NCBI GenBank assembly: GCA_020726085.1
Contig: DYTG01000040.1
Span: 1-13,726, forward strand
Source of the DNA: Sulfurovum sp.
Lineage (GTDB): Bacteria > Campylobacterota > Campylobacteria > Campylobacterales > Sulfurovaceae
Direction of reading: 5' to 3'
Length of the DNA stretch: 13,726 nt
Of this stretch, positions 1 through 5,943 are shown piece after piece; the first letter of the stretch is position 1; each line of letters begins with the position of its first letter. The notes beneath the pieces were generated by a model. It worked only from the letters and a program-made list of their open reading frames with translations. It did no database searches and was not told where the DNA came from. The position numbers were made by a program, and so were the translations under genes.

Positions 1-606
1 ATTTCCAAAAATATTGATTGCATTATCTGCTCAATAGACAACGTCAATAGCCTCAACATCATTGAGATTGAACTCAATAAGGTCAAAGTTGTCGTTTATC
101 GTAAAGAGATGCTTAGAGAACTTGATTTCAAAAGCGATGCCATTACGCTCTTTACGCTACCTATTCGCTTCAAAAAACTCTACGCAACCCTTCTTGATAT
201 TGGCGACAATCCCAACGCTCACTACGCTCAAAAGGTCGAAAAACTCGTAGCCATTGTCGATGATAATGCCATTAGTGCCAAATATCTCAAAGTAGTACTT
301 GAAAAATACGGCGCCAAAGTGTTACTAGGACGAGACGGAAGCGATGCGATTGAACTCTACAAAAACCACAACCTTGATATGATGTTCCTTGATGAGTATA
401 TGCAGCACATGAACGGTTCAGAAGCCTTGATGGAGATGCACAAACTTAGTCTCCATGAGGGTGCTAAAGCTTTGCCTCAAATTATTGGCATTAGCGGTAT
501 GTCCACTCCCGATGAGTTGCACAAGATGCGTACGTCTGGCTTTGGGGAGATTATGGGTAAACCCTTTTCGCCTGATACTATTGCCAAATTCTATTTTGAG
601 AAATAG
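1..606 (+). CDS. C-terminal part of a two-component receiver protein (probably a hybrid sensor kinase), 5' end outside the window
   Basis: The reading frame is open from base 1 to the TAG at 604-606, giving 201 visible residues. Residues about 80-200 form an intact receiver domain: an acidic pair in VDDN (codons 259-265), the phospho-acceptor Asp in FLDEY (codon 391), a Ser in ISGM (codon 493) and the conserved Lys in GKPF (codon 559). The first ~75 residues resemble a degenerate receiver domain: they lack the acidic pocket but end in LPIRFKKLYATLL, like the KPIRxxxLYxxLL end of receivers in BarA-type hybrid kinases. Two receivers in tandem at a C-terminus suggest a hybrid sensor histidine kinase, but no kinase domain is visible and a stand-alone dual receiver protein is possible. 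The protein would accept phosphate from a histidine residue or phosphotransfer domain. rmuC starts 6 bases after the stop, so the two may be cotranscribed. Confidence 0.85.
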   Translation: MSKNIDCIICSIDNVNSLNIIEIELNKVKVVVYRKEMLRELDFKSDAITLFTLPIRFKKLYATLLDIGDNPNAHYAQKVEKLVAIVDDNAISAKYLKVVLEKYGAKVLLGRDGSDAIELYKNHNLDMMFLDEYMQHMNGSEALMEMHKLSLHEGAKALPQIIGISGMSTPDELHKMRTSGFGEIMGKPFSPDTIAKFYFEK

Positions 607-612
607 TATTTG

Positions 613-1959
613 ATGGATCTATCGCTCATTTTAGTATTTGTATTTTTGGCTCTCTCTATTGCTTTGGTTATGCGTTTGTTCTATCAAGCCAAAGAGCTCG
701 AAAGCTTTGAACAAAACATTCACAACCTCTCCATCGAAATAGCTACTCTTAAGCAAAAAAATACAGACCAAACTCAACGCCTTATCGAAAAAGAGGGACG
801 CATCGAAGAGCTGTACGGTTTGCAAACTCAACTCTATCAAAGCCAAGCTACCCACAAAGCCACTATTGCTTCACTCCAAACCAAACTCCAAGAACAACAA
901 AACACCATGGAGTATCGTCTATCCGATCTTCAATCTTCACGCAAGATGCTTATTGAAGAGTTTGAAGATCTTGCCAACAAAGTCTTCGTCGCTTCACGCA
1001 AAAACCTTACCGAACAAAATCAAGAATCCCTAAGCCTCATCTTAACGCCGCTCAAAGAACAGATGCAAAGCTTCAAAGCCAAAGTTGAAGAGATTCATTT
1101 GGATCAAACCAAAGAGCAAACGTCACTACGAAATGAGCTCAAACAACTCCAAACCCTTAATGCACAAATGAGTCACGATGCCATCAACCTCACCAATGCC
1201 CTAAAAAGCGAAAACAAAACCCAAGGGAGTTGGGGAGAGATGATACTTGAACGTATTTTGGAAAAGAGCGGATTGCGTTTGGGCGAGGAGTATCTGCGTG
1301 AATGTGTACTTAAAAGTCGTGACGGTACTCTCTATCGCCCTGATGTCATTGTCAAGCTCTCATCGGGGCGGGATGTTATTATAGATGCCAAAACTTCACT
1401 CAAAGATTATGAGTCCTATATCAACCAAAACGACTCCAAACACCTCAAAGCGCATACACTTTCTATCAAAAATCATATCAAAACCCTTTCCCAAAAGCGT
1501 TATGAGGAGCTTGATGGGGTAAATTCGCTTGATTTTATCTTGATGTTTATTCCGCTCTCCAATGCTCTTATGGTGGTATTGGAACACGAAACGGGACTCT
1601 ACGAAGAGGCGTATAAAAACGGTGTAGTACTTGTAAGTCCCCAAACACTTCTGCTTTCGCTTCGTGCTATTGAGAACTCATGGCGATACGAAAAACAAGC
1701 CAAAAACGCTATCGAAGTGACAAGATTGGCTCAAAAACTCTATACCAAAGTCAAATCTTTTGTTGATGATCTTGATAAACTAGGCGTTGCATTGCAAAAA
1801 GCTCAAATGAGCTACAATGAAGCCTATGGCAAACTCTACAGTGGCAAAGACAACATCATACGCCAAATTGAAAGCTTCAAAACCAAAGCCAACATCCACC
1901 CCAAAGAGAATATCGCCTCATCACTTATCAATAGAGCCAATGAGGAGACAATGGAGTAA
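613..1959 (+). CDS. rmuC: DNA recombination protein RmuC
   Basis: A 448-residue protein with the RmuC family layout. Residues about 3-24 form one N-terminal membrane segment (LILVFVFLALSIALVM). A Gln/Glu/Lys-rich coiled coil runs to about residue 190. The conserved RmuC core begins near residue 204 at TQGSWGEMILERILEKSGL and contains RPDVIV and DAKTSL, the nuclease-like part of the family. RmuC limits inversions and rearrangements at short inverted repeats in E. coli; a nuclease function is inferred from its fold rather than well proven. I chose the ATG at 613; a TTG directly before it (610) would add one residue. There is no strong ribosome binding site, and the start lies 6 bases after the upstream stop, which fits translational coupling. 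The 3' end converges on plsX with 7 bases between the stop codons. Confidence 0.93.
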   Translation: MDLSLILVFVFLALSIALVMRLFYQAKELESFEQNIHNLSIEIATLKQKNTDQTQRLIEKEGRIEELYGLQTQLYQSQATHKATIASLQTKLQEQQNTMEYRLSDLQSSRKMLIEEFEDLANKVFVASRKNLTEQNQESLSLILTPLKEQMQSFKAKVEEIHLDQTKEQTSLRNELKQLQTLNAQMSHDAINLTNALKSENKTQGSWGEMILERILEKSGLRLGEEYLRECVLKSRDGTLYRPDVIVKLSSGRDVIIDAKTSLKDYESYINQNDSKHLKAHTLSIKNHIKTLSQKRYEELDGVNSLDFILMFIPLSNALMVVLEHETGLYEEAYKNGVVLVSPQTLLLSLRAIENSWRYEKQAKNAIEVTRLAQKLYTKVKSFVDDLDKLGVALQKAQMSYNEAYGKLYSGKDNIIRQIESFKTKANIHPKENIASSLINRANEETME

Positions 1960-1966
1960 GCTATCT

Positions 1967-2962
1967 CTATTCGTGAGGATTGATACGTTTTTCTATGAGT
2001 TCATTGACGTTGGATTTACTAAAGGCAATGGCTTGAAATATAGCGTTTTTAATCGCTTTGGCGTTGGAGCTTCCGTGGCTTACGATAGCACAACCATTGA
2101 CTCCTAGAAGCGGAGCCCCACCGTATTCGGCGTAATCAACTTTTTTCTTCAAAGCACCAAAAACACCTTTTTTCATAAGCAAAGCACCGATTTTGGCAGG
2201 GATTGATTTTTTGATACTCGATTTCATCATCGCAAAGATAGTCGATACAACCCCTTCGCTGGTTTTGAGCAAAATATTACCCGTAAACCCATCGCACACC
2301 ACCACATCGACAGAGCCATTAAAGATGTCATGTCCCTCAACATTCCCCACAAATCCATCAATCTCTTTGAGCAGTCCAAAAGAGGCTTTGGTAAGTTCAT
2401 TGCCTTTGGTATCCTCTTCGCCATTGGCCAAAAGTCCCACGCGTGGATTGGCTAATCCTAAGACTTTTTGTGTGTAGGCTTGTCCCATTATCCCAAATTC
2501 ATAGAGATTTTGCGGTTTGCAATCAACGACAGCTCCGACATCAAGTACCAATGTTTTGGATTCGCTAATATTGGGCATAAGGGTAGCAAGGGCAGGTTTG
2601 GAGACATTTTTGAGTCTTCCAATGCGAAGCGTTGCAAGTGTCATGGTAGCACCGCTATGACCTGCTGAAACCACACCGTCTGCCTCTTTGTTGCGTACTA
2701 ATTCAACGGCTTGATAGATGGAGGAGTTTTTACGTTTGAGAGCATTGGTGGCACTATCACGCATTTCAATTACATCGCTAGATTGAACAAATTCAACTTT
2801 GGTAAGATAAAATTCAGGGATATGCAAAAGGAGTTCATCTTTATCACCCACCAAAATAGGTATAAAGGTATTGGGTCGTTCATCAAGAGCGGCTATTACA
2901 CCCTCTATTATTGGTTCGGGACCAAAGTCCCCACCCATAGCGTCAATGGCTATTCTAATCAT
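1967..2962 (-). CDS. plsX: Phosphate acyltransferase PlsX
   Basis: A 331-residue protein, normal length for the family. It starts MIRIAIDAMGGDFGP, the PlsX N-terminal signature (DAMGGD at residues 7-12), and carries SAGHSGATM and VVCDGFTGNILLKTSEG further on, both typical of the family. PlsX is a peripheral membrane enzyme that converts acyl-ACP and phosphate to acyl-phosphate, the acyl donor for PlsY in the first step of phospholipid synthesis. Its ATG shares one base with the rpmF stop (TAATG), so the two are translationally coupled. In C. jejuni and H. pylori fabH follows plsX; here the next gene is rmuC on the opposite strand. Confidence 0.97.
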   Translation of the reverse strand: MIRIAIDAMGGDFGPEPIIEGVIAALDERPNTFIPILVGDKDELLLHIPEFYLTKVEFVQSSDVIEMRDSATNALKRKNSSIYQAVELVRNKEADGVVSAGHSGATMTLATLRIGRLKNVSKPALATLMPNISESKTLVLDVGAVVDCKPQNLYEFGIMGQAYTQKVLGLANPRVGLLANGEEDTKGNELTKASFGLLKEIDGFVGNVEGHDIFNGSVDVVVCDGFTGNILLKTSEGVVSTIFAMMKSSIKKSIPAKIGALLMKKGVFGALKKKVDYAEYGGAPLLGVNGCAIVSHGSSNAKAIKNAIFQAIAFSKSNVNELIEKRINPHE

Positions 2963-3123
2963 TATTTGGCTTCTGTTTTGTACTCACCCGTTGTCATATT
3001 CATGTGGTGAGGCATTCTCCATGTTCCATCAGCATCTTTTACAGGCTTTGGAAGCTCTATTTTGTAGTGTGTTCTTCTCTTTGCTGCTCGTGTTTTACTT
3101 ACTCGTCTCTTAGGTACTGCCAT
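2962..3123 (-). CDS. rpmF: 50S ribosomal protein L32
   Basis: A short gene of 53 codons plus stop. The product begins MAVPKRRVSKTRAAKRRTHY and contains TWRMPHHMN, a clear L32 sequence rich in Lys and Arg. It has no cysteine, so it is the zinc-free (C-minus) form of L32. A good ribosome binding site (AAAGGA) lies about 6 bases before the ATG at 3123. It sits 14 bases after the yceD stop and overlaps the plsX start by one base. The yceD-rpmF-plsX arrangement is conserved across many bacteria and couples ribosome synthesis genes with lipid synthesis. L32 is a structural protein of the large subunit near the peptidyl transferase region. Confidence 0.96.
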   Translation of the reverse strand: MAVPKRRVSKTRAAKRRTHYKIELPKPVKDADGTWRMPHHMNMTTGEYKTEAK

Positions 3124-3137
3124 GTTTTATCCTTTGT

Positions 3138-3515
3138 TTAAAATTCTATTTCAAAATTCTCATCAAGTGAGTTGGCACATTGTGTGCAGTAGTTGTACTC
3201 ACTTTTGATAGAATTAATTTCACTATCAACAATATCTTCTATATTGATGACACCGTCTAAAAACTCAATAATATCTAAACTCTCTTGAGTCTCTACTACC
3301 TTATCGCTTAGTATCAAATCCAAATGGTTATCGAGGCTATGAAGATAGCTTGTCCCGCATCGGACACAATCCAACTCAATTGTCCCCGACAATTCTGCCT
3401 CCAAACGAATCTCATGGTGGCTCTTCTTTGATAAGCTACCGCTTAAGATAATATCATCTTTTGGGTACTCAAACGCTTTGGCATTTGAGCCAATTTTATC
3501 AAAGAGTATCTTCAT
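3138..3515 (-). CDS. DUF177/YceD-family protein
   Basis: A 125-residue protein with two CxxC pairs, C50-V-R-C53 and C110-T-Q-C113, and an acidic middle segment (DIIEFLDGVINIEDIV). This matches the DUF177/YceD family, in which the cysteine pairs probably bind zinc or stabilise the fold. The gene is nearly always directly upstream of rpmF, as here. In plants and E. coli the family is linked to 23S rRNA accumulation, so a role in large-subunit biogenesis is likely; the molecular activity is not known. The start at 3515 is preceded by AAGGAA about 9 bases upstream. The gene corresponds in position to C. jejuni Cj0331c and H. pylori HP0199. Confidence 0.88.
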   Translation of the reverse strand: MKILFDKIGSNAKAFEYPKDDIILSGSLSKKSHHEIRLEAELSGTIELDCVRCGTSYLHSLDNHLDLILSDKVVETQESLDIIEFLDGVINIEDIVDSEINSIKSEYNYCTQCANSLDENFEIEF

Positions 3516-3598
3516 TGTTGTTTATTTCCTTTTTTTTGAAAACAAGTTTCCAAAAAAATTCCTTTCACTCAAGCGTTGCCTTTGGCAAGAGAAGAGTT
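3516..3598 (-). repeat. ndk-yceD spacer with AT-rich inverted repeat next to the yceD ribosome binding site
   Basis: The 83-base spacer holds two inverted repeats. The larger one spans 3531-3558: TTTTTTTGAAAAC and GTTTCCAAAAAAA separated by two bases, 13 pairs with one wobble position on the transcript. Its 3' arm in the minus-strand RNA runs straight into the AAGGAA ribosome binding site of yceD. The smaller one is TTGCC-TTT-GGCAA at 3576-3588. I see no convincing promoter, so yceD-rpmF-plsX are probably read through from ndk. The hairpin could be an RNA processing site, a weak attenuator or a translational control element; its function is inferred only. Confidence 0.4.
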
Positions 3599-4012
3599 TT
3601 AGTTAATCTCTCTTTGTGCAAAGAAAAATGCAATCTCAATCGCAGCATTTTCCAAACTATCACTTCCGTGAACCGCATTGGCATCAATAGATTGTGCAAA
3701 GTCTGCTCGAATAGTTCCCGCAGCTGCCTCTTTGGGATTGGTTGCACCCATAAGTTCTCTATTTTTTGCCATAGCCTCTTCGCCCTCAAGTACTATGATG
3801 ACAACAGGTCCTGAGATCATGAAATCAACCAACTCACCAAAAAAAGATCGCTCTTTGTGTACAGCATAAAATGCTTCAGCGTCTGCACGACTAAGTTGAA
3901 CTTTTTTCATAGTTGCGATTCTAAGTCCATTGCTCTCAAAACGATCGATAATCTTTCCGATTACACCCTTAGCCACTGCATCTGGTTTAATGATTGATAA
4001 TGTTTGTTCCAT
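3599..4012 (-). CDS. ndk: Nucleoside diphosphate kinase
   Basis: A 137-residue protein, the usual Ndk length. It begins MEQTLSIIKPDAVAKG and has the active-site motif NAVHGSDS with the phosphorylated histidine at H115. It also carries the GATNPKEAAAGTIR stretch typical of the family. The enzyme moves the gamma phosphate from ATP to other nucleoside diphosphates through the phosphohistidine and keeps NTP and dNTP pools balanced in the cytoplasm. The frame is open further upstream, but family homology starts exactly at the ATG at 4012, which has a CGAGG ribosome binding site about 8 bases before it. The upstream extension overlaps the promoter and is not coding. The gene lies between fdxA and yceD, as in C. 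jejuni. Confidence 0.97.
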   Translation of the reverse strand: MEQTLSIIKPDAVAKGVIGKIIDRFESNGLRIATMKKVQLSRADAEAFYAVHKERSFFGELVDFMISGPVVIIVLEGEEAMAKNRELMGATNPKEAAAGTIRADFAQSIDANAVHGSDSLENAAIEIAFFFAQREIN

Positions 4013-4046
4013 ACTGTTTGCCTCGATAAAAATATTTTTGGACAGA

Positions 4047-4055
4047 ATTGTATCA
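4047..4055 (-). promoter_or_regulatory. Extended -10 promoter of ndk
   Basis: On the minus strand the sequence TGATACAAT is a good extended -10 box (TGnTATAAT). The upstream DNA (4056-4090) is very AT-rich with spaced T-runs and has no clear -35, as known for Campylobacterota sigma-70 promoters. The predicted start is near 4040, giving a leader of about 28 bases before the ndk ATG. Confidence 0.6.
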
Positions 4056-4138
4056 TTTTGCAGATTAATATTAAATAAAAAAATAGTTTTTGTTTTGATA
4101 ATCCCAAGAGGAAATAGTAGAAAACAGAAGAAGATAGA

Positions 4139-4161
4139 CACTCCCATTTAAAATGAGAGTG
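4139..4161 (-). terminator. Hairpin downstream of fdxA, probable terminator
   Basis: Inverted repeat CACTCCCATTT / AAATGAGAGTG around one central base, 11 pairs with one G-U wobble on the minus-strand RNA. It starts 10 bases after the fdxA stop and is followed on that strand by the T-rich stretch TCTATCTTCTTCTG. The T-run is interrupted, so termination may be partial. Confidence 0.5.
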
Positions 4162-4171
4162 CTAAAAGAGA

Positions 4172-4447
4172 TTACTCTTGAACTACAGGCGTACCGTTTG
4201 CACCTCTGTTTTCATGTTCTGGCATACCATCAACGGTATCACCCCACACAATACAGCCCTCCGTTGGACATGCTTCAGCACAGGCAGGTACATCGTGGTG
4301 TTCCACACACTCTACACATTTATCAGCATAAACATAATAGATCTCCTCACCCGTTGGGTTATCATCCTCATCAACAATTGCTTCTACTGGACACTCGTCA
4401 ATACAAGCTGCACAGTTAATACATGTATCAGTAATTACTACTGCCAT
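4172..4447 (-). CDS. fdxA: 2[4Fe-4S] ferredoxin of the Allochromatium type
   Basis: A 91-residue protein with two iron-sulfur cluster motifs. The first is C9-x2-C12-x2-C15-x3-C19-P. The second is C44-x2-C47-x8-C56-x3-C60-P. The eight-residue insertion between the second and third cysteines of the second motif, with a C-terminal tail, marks the Allochromatium vinosum-type low-potential ferredoxin. A ninth cysteine, C65, is not needed for either cluster. It carries electrons in the cytoplasm. In C. jejuni the gene at this position upstream of ndk is fdxA, an iron-induced ferredoxin needed for oxygen tolerance; transferring that role here is inference from sequence type and position. The ATG at 4447 has a strong AAGGAGA ribosome binding site. 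The gene has its own promoter and hairpin terminator. Confidence 0.92.
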   Translation of the reverse strand: MAVVITDTCINCAACIDECPVEAIVDEDDNPTGEEIYYVYADKCVECVEHHDVPACAEACPTEGCIVWGDTVDGMPEHENRGANGTPVVQE

Positions 4448-4476
4448 TTCATTCTCCTTTGTGTTTAATATGTCAA

Positions 4477-4485
4477 ACTATAGCA
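4477..4485 (-). promoter_or_regulatory. Extended -10 promoter of fdxA
   Basis: On the minus strand TGCTATAGT matches an extended -10 box. AT-rich DNA lies upstream and no -35 is evident. The predicted start near 4470 gives a leader of about 23 bases that ends in the AAGGAGA ribosome binding site. An inverted repeat AATTGG/CCAATT with a 13-base loop (4519-4543) lies about 35 bases upstream of the box and could be a regulator site, but I do not recognise it as Fur or PerR. Confidence 0.6.
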
Positions 4486-4582
4486 GATTTTGATTAAATA
4501 AATCTTTAACTCCGTGTAAATTGGGAGAGCGGTGTTACCAATTAAAACAGTTATCCAAATTATCATCTATTTAGCTTACAAA

Positions 4583-4605
4583 AAACTTGACTTTACACAC
4601 TCAAA
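4583..4605. repeat. Short dispersed repeat, copy 1
   Basis: AAACTTGACTTTACACACTC plus AAA. It matches 5715-5736 at 19 of 22 aligned bases with one single-base gap, in the same orientation. Some 15-20 bases after it both copies also have a CGTCrTT word (4618-4624 and 5749-5755), and further on CTTTAGGG. The pair flanks ispE and may be diverged copies of one mobile or REP-type element. Confidence 0.45.
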
Positions 4606-4648
4606 GTGCGTAAAACATCGTCGTTCTCCCGCTGTGCGAGTAGCTTTA

Positions 4649-4657
4649 GGGGGGGGG
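4649..4657 (+). repeat. Homopolymeric G9 tract
   Basis: Nine consecutive G residues in the ispE-fdxA gap, in an otherwise AT-rich region. G tracts of eight or more are the classic phase-variable slippage tracts of Campylobacter and Helicobacter. This one is outside any reading frame and upstream of no obvious promoter box, so a functional switch is not shown. Confidence 0.8.
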
Positions 4658-4661
4658 TGCA

Positions 4662-4679
4662 AGGGACACTTGTGTCCCT
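4662..4679. repeat. Perfect palindrome AGGGACAC-TT-GTGTCCCT
   Basis: Eight perfect base pairs around a TT centre, lying between the G9 tract and the ispE terminator. On the minus strand it follows the ispE terminator hairpin and could be a second stem that blocks 3' exonucleases. It is also a plausible operator shape, but it lies about 180 bases upstream of the fdxA promoter. Confidence 0.6.
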
Positions 4680-4682
4680 GCC

Positions 4683-4709
4683 AAAAATAGGGGCTTTGCT
4701 CCTATTTTT
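4683..4709 (-). terminator. Terminator of ispE, overlapping its stop codon
   Basis: Inverted repeat AAAAATAGGGGC / GCTCCTATTTTT with a three-base loop, 12 pairs with one mismatch (an A-C mismatch on the minus RNA, G-U on the plus RNA). The A-run/T-run ends give a U tract on either strand, so it can stop transcription from both sides. Its first arm contains the last codons and the TAG stop of ispE (4702-4704). Confidence 0.8.
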
Positions 4710-5475
4710 GCGTAACATGAGTAAAAAAAGTGCTTCCGCTTCCTGAGAAGTACCACCCCTTACGAGCGTACTCTTTGAGTTTGGGATACTCCAAAAGTGC
4801 TGCCCTGTAGAGATCGTTGGCGTTTAAGGCATCGACTCTTGCCAATAGCTCACGAGAGGGGATTTTCTCCCAGCCAACAAAAGAGGAGTGTCTAATATCG
4901 CCAAAAAATTCTTGCTTGAAGCGTTTGTAAACCTTTGCGGTATCGCATCCTATGGGAGGAGTGTAAAGTTCTATCTCCAGTGCCTCTTCCTCAAACGCTT
5001 CGACAATTTCGCCAAATCCCAAGACGTTGGCACTCTCGTAGTTGTGGATAAAAAAGGGAAAATCCGCACCAACAGTCGAGCCAATCTTTGCCAATCTATC
5101 GACATCAAGCCTCAATTTGCACACCTCATTGACCATACGCATAAACGTAGCCCCATCGCTACTGCCTCCGCCTAGTCCCGATTGGGTGGGGATATTTTTG
5201 GTGACAACGACTTTGTGGTTGTAAAAATACTCCAATATATCCAAATCCCCCGTATATTCGTTGAGTGCCACAAAGGCTTTGTAAATCGTATTGGATTGGG
5301 TATCGATATCGCCACACCCCTCAATCGTGAGCGAGGAGCAAGAAGCGGGAACAAACTCTATCGTATCGTAGAGATGCCCAACCCTCACAAAGCGAGAGAG
5401 CAACGTGTGGTAGCCCTCTTTGTGACCTGTGATTTTGAGAAATATATTGACTTTGGCGTAAGCGTTTTGTTTCAT
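4702..5475 (-). CDS. ispE: 4-diphosphocytidyl-2-C-methyl-D-erythritol kinase
   Basis: A 257-residue GHMP-family kinase, slightly short as is usual in Campylobacterota. It starts MKQNAYAKVNIFLKITGHKEGYHTL, with the catalytic Lys at K8. The ATP-binding glycine loop is PTQSGLGGGSSDGA (about residues 96-109). The catalytic Asp is in GADFPFF (D138), and the C-terminal motif is YFSGSGSTFF. IspE phosphorylates CDP-methylerythritol in the cytoplasm, the fourth step of the MEP pathway to isoprenoids. I chose the ATG at 5475, which has AGGA about 6 bases upstream; a TTG two codons earlier (5481) would overlap that ribosome binding site. It has its own promoter and terminator and so appears to be monocistronic. 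Confidence 0.96.
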   Translation of the reverse strand: MKQNAYAKVNIFLKITGHKEGYHTLLSRFVRVGHLYDTIEFVPASCSSLTIEGCGDIDTQSNTIYKAFVALNEYTGDLDILEYFYNHKVVVTKNIPTQSGLGGGSSDGATFMRMVNEVCKLRLDVDRLAKIGSTVGADFPFFIHNYESANVLGFGEIVEAFEEEALEIELYTPPIGCDTAKVYKRFKQEFFGDIRHSSFVGWEKIPSRELLARVDALNANDLYRAALLEYPKLKEYARKGWYFSGSGSTFFTHVTQK

Positions 5476-5498
5476 GGGCAATCCTAGGAAATAATGCC

Positions 5499-5507
5499 AT
5501 TATAACA
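5499..5507 (-). promoter_or_regulatory. Extended -10 promoter of ispE
   Basis: On the minus strand TGTTATAAT is a perfect extended -10 box. The predicted start near 5492 leaves a leader of about 17 bases containing the AGGA ribosome binding site. No convincing -35 is seen. Confidence 0.7.
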
Positions 5508-5681
5508 TGAACCTATAAACTTCGCATTACCGCAAGTGCATTAAGACAAAACAGTATGCTGCTTCAAGATGCTTTGAGAGAAGATTTGCTTATCACCAAA
5601 GCTATTGAAAATCTTGAAAATTAGCATGAGATACTCTCTTGCACCTCCAAAGAGGAACTTTTTGAAGACCCAGGACTCTAA
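5507..5681 (+). pseudogene. Decayed remnant of a Phd/YefM-type antitoxin gene
   Basis: In the frame starting at 5511 the translation reads YKLRITASALRQN, then DALREDLLITK, and resembles the N-terminal half of Phd/YefM-family antitoxins (ITAsxLRqNxxxLLdxaLxedllITKr). The frame then jumps to AIENLEN, meets a TAG at 5622, continues HEILSCTSKEELFEDPGL and ends at TAA 5679. An ATG at 5507 is one base out of frame with it. The pattern suggests a frameshift near the start, an internal deletion after LLITK that removed the usual middle of the protein, and a nonsense mutation. No toxin gene or remnant is recognisable downstream. The family call comes from sequence pattern only and could be wrong. The ispE promoter overlaps its 5' end on the other strand. 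Confidence 0.4.
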
Positions 5682-5714
5682 ATTGTTAGAGATTAAGATT
5701 GGCAAAGCTTTTTA

Positions 5715-5736
5715 AAACTGACCTTACGCACTTAAA
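5715..5736. repeat. Short dispersed repeat, copy 2
   Basis: AAACTGACCTTACGCACTTA plus AA, the counterpart of 4583-4605 (19 of 22 aligned bases, one gap, same orientation). It sits directly upstream of the REP-like hairpin, which may belong to the same element. Confidence 0.45.
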
Positions 5737-5750
5737 AAATTGCCCCTACG

Positions 5751-5782
5751 TCATTGCGAACCCTTTAGGGTGAAGCAATCTC
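5751..5782. repeat. REP-like palindromic element
   Basis: A nested inverted repeat: outer arms ATTGC (5753-5757) and GCAAT (5775-5779), inner arms ACCCT (5760-5764) and AGGGT (5767-5771), loop TT. The boundary words TCATTGCGA and GCAATCTC are the ends of a palindromic repeat that occurs in many copies in intergenic DNA of varied bacteria. Assignment to that class is from recognition of these ends; copy number in this genome cannot be seen here. Confidence 0.55.
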
Positions 5783-5856
5783 AAACGTTATGGATTGATT
5801 CAGGCATTAACGCTCTTGCCCTTTAAATTACAACCCAATAACAACGGGTAACATAA

Positions 5857-5865
5857 TGGTATCAT
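5857..5865 (+). promoter_or_regulatory. Extended -10 promoter of the nuclease gene
   Basis: TGGTATCAT matches an extended -10 box in five of six core positions plus the TG. The predicted start near 5872 gives a leader of about 72 bases, longer than for the other genes here, with the palindrome ATAAGCTTAT at its 5' end. The ribosome binding site AAGGAG (5928-5933) lies 10 bases before the chosen ATG. Confidence 0.5.
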
Positions 5866-5943
5866 ATTCTTAAGATAAGCTTATTTTTACACTTCTTGCC
5901 CTATCCTTTCGCATTTCAAATTTTGCTAAGGAGAAGTGCGGTT

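Larger units (their letters stand above)
5476..5943. other. 468-base gene-free stretch between ispE and the nuclease gene
   Basis: The stretch holds, in order, the divergent ispE promoter, a decayed antitoxin-like reading frame (5507-5681), the second copy of a short dispersed repeat (5715-5736), a REP-like hairpin (5751-5782) and the promoter and leader of the nuclease gene (5857-5943). Between 5783 and 5856 I see no feature. A 10-base palindrome ATAAGCTTAT (5875-5884) lies just past the predicted transcription start of the nuclease gene. The mix of gene remnant and repeats suggests a site of past insertion and deletion. Confidence 0.6.

Noticed and set aside
1960..1966. Bidirectional terminator between rmuC and plsX
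   Set aside because: Only 7 bases separate the stops, and I see no hairpin with a T-run around them.
1817..2107. Plus-strand open frame across the rmuC/plsX junction
   Set aside because: It overlaps two confidently identified genes in other frames and has no recognisable protein features.
4013..4147. 45-codon N-terminal extension of ndk
   Set aside because: Ndk family homology begins exactly at the ATG at 4012, and the extension runs across the ndk promoter and into the fdxA terminator.
4153..4468. Plus-strand frames opposite fdxA
   Set aside because: Antisense to a clear ferredoxin; the composition is a mirror of the Cys-rich gene.
4511..4545. tRNA-like segment (TTGGGAGAGC resembling a D arm)
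   Set aside because: No matching D-stem partner, acceptor stem or T arm can be drawn; better explained as chance plus the AATTGG/CCAATT inverted repeat.
5896..5943. Upstream TTG start that would extend the nuclease by 16 residues
   Set aside because: The extension puts Arg-rich residues before the signal peptide and overlaps the AAGGAG ribosome binding site that serves the ATG at 5944.
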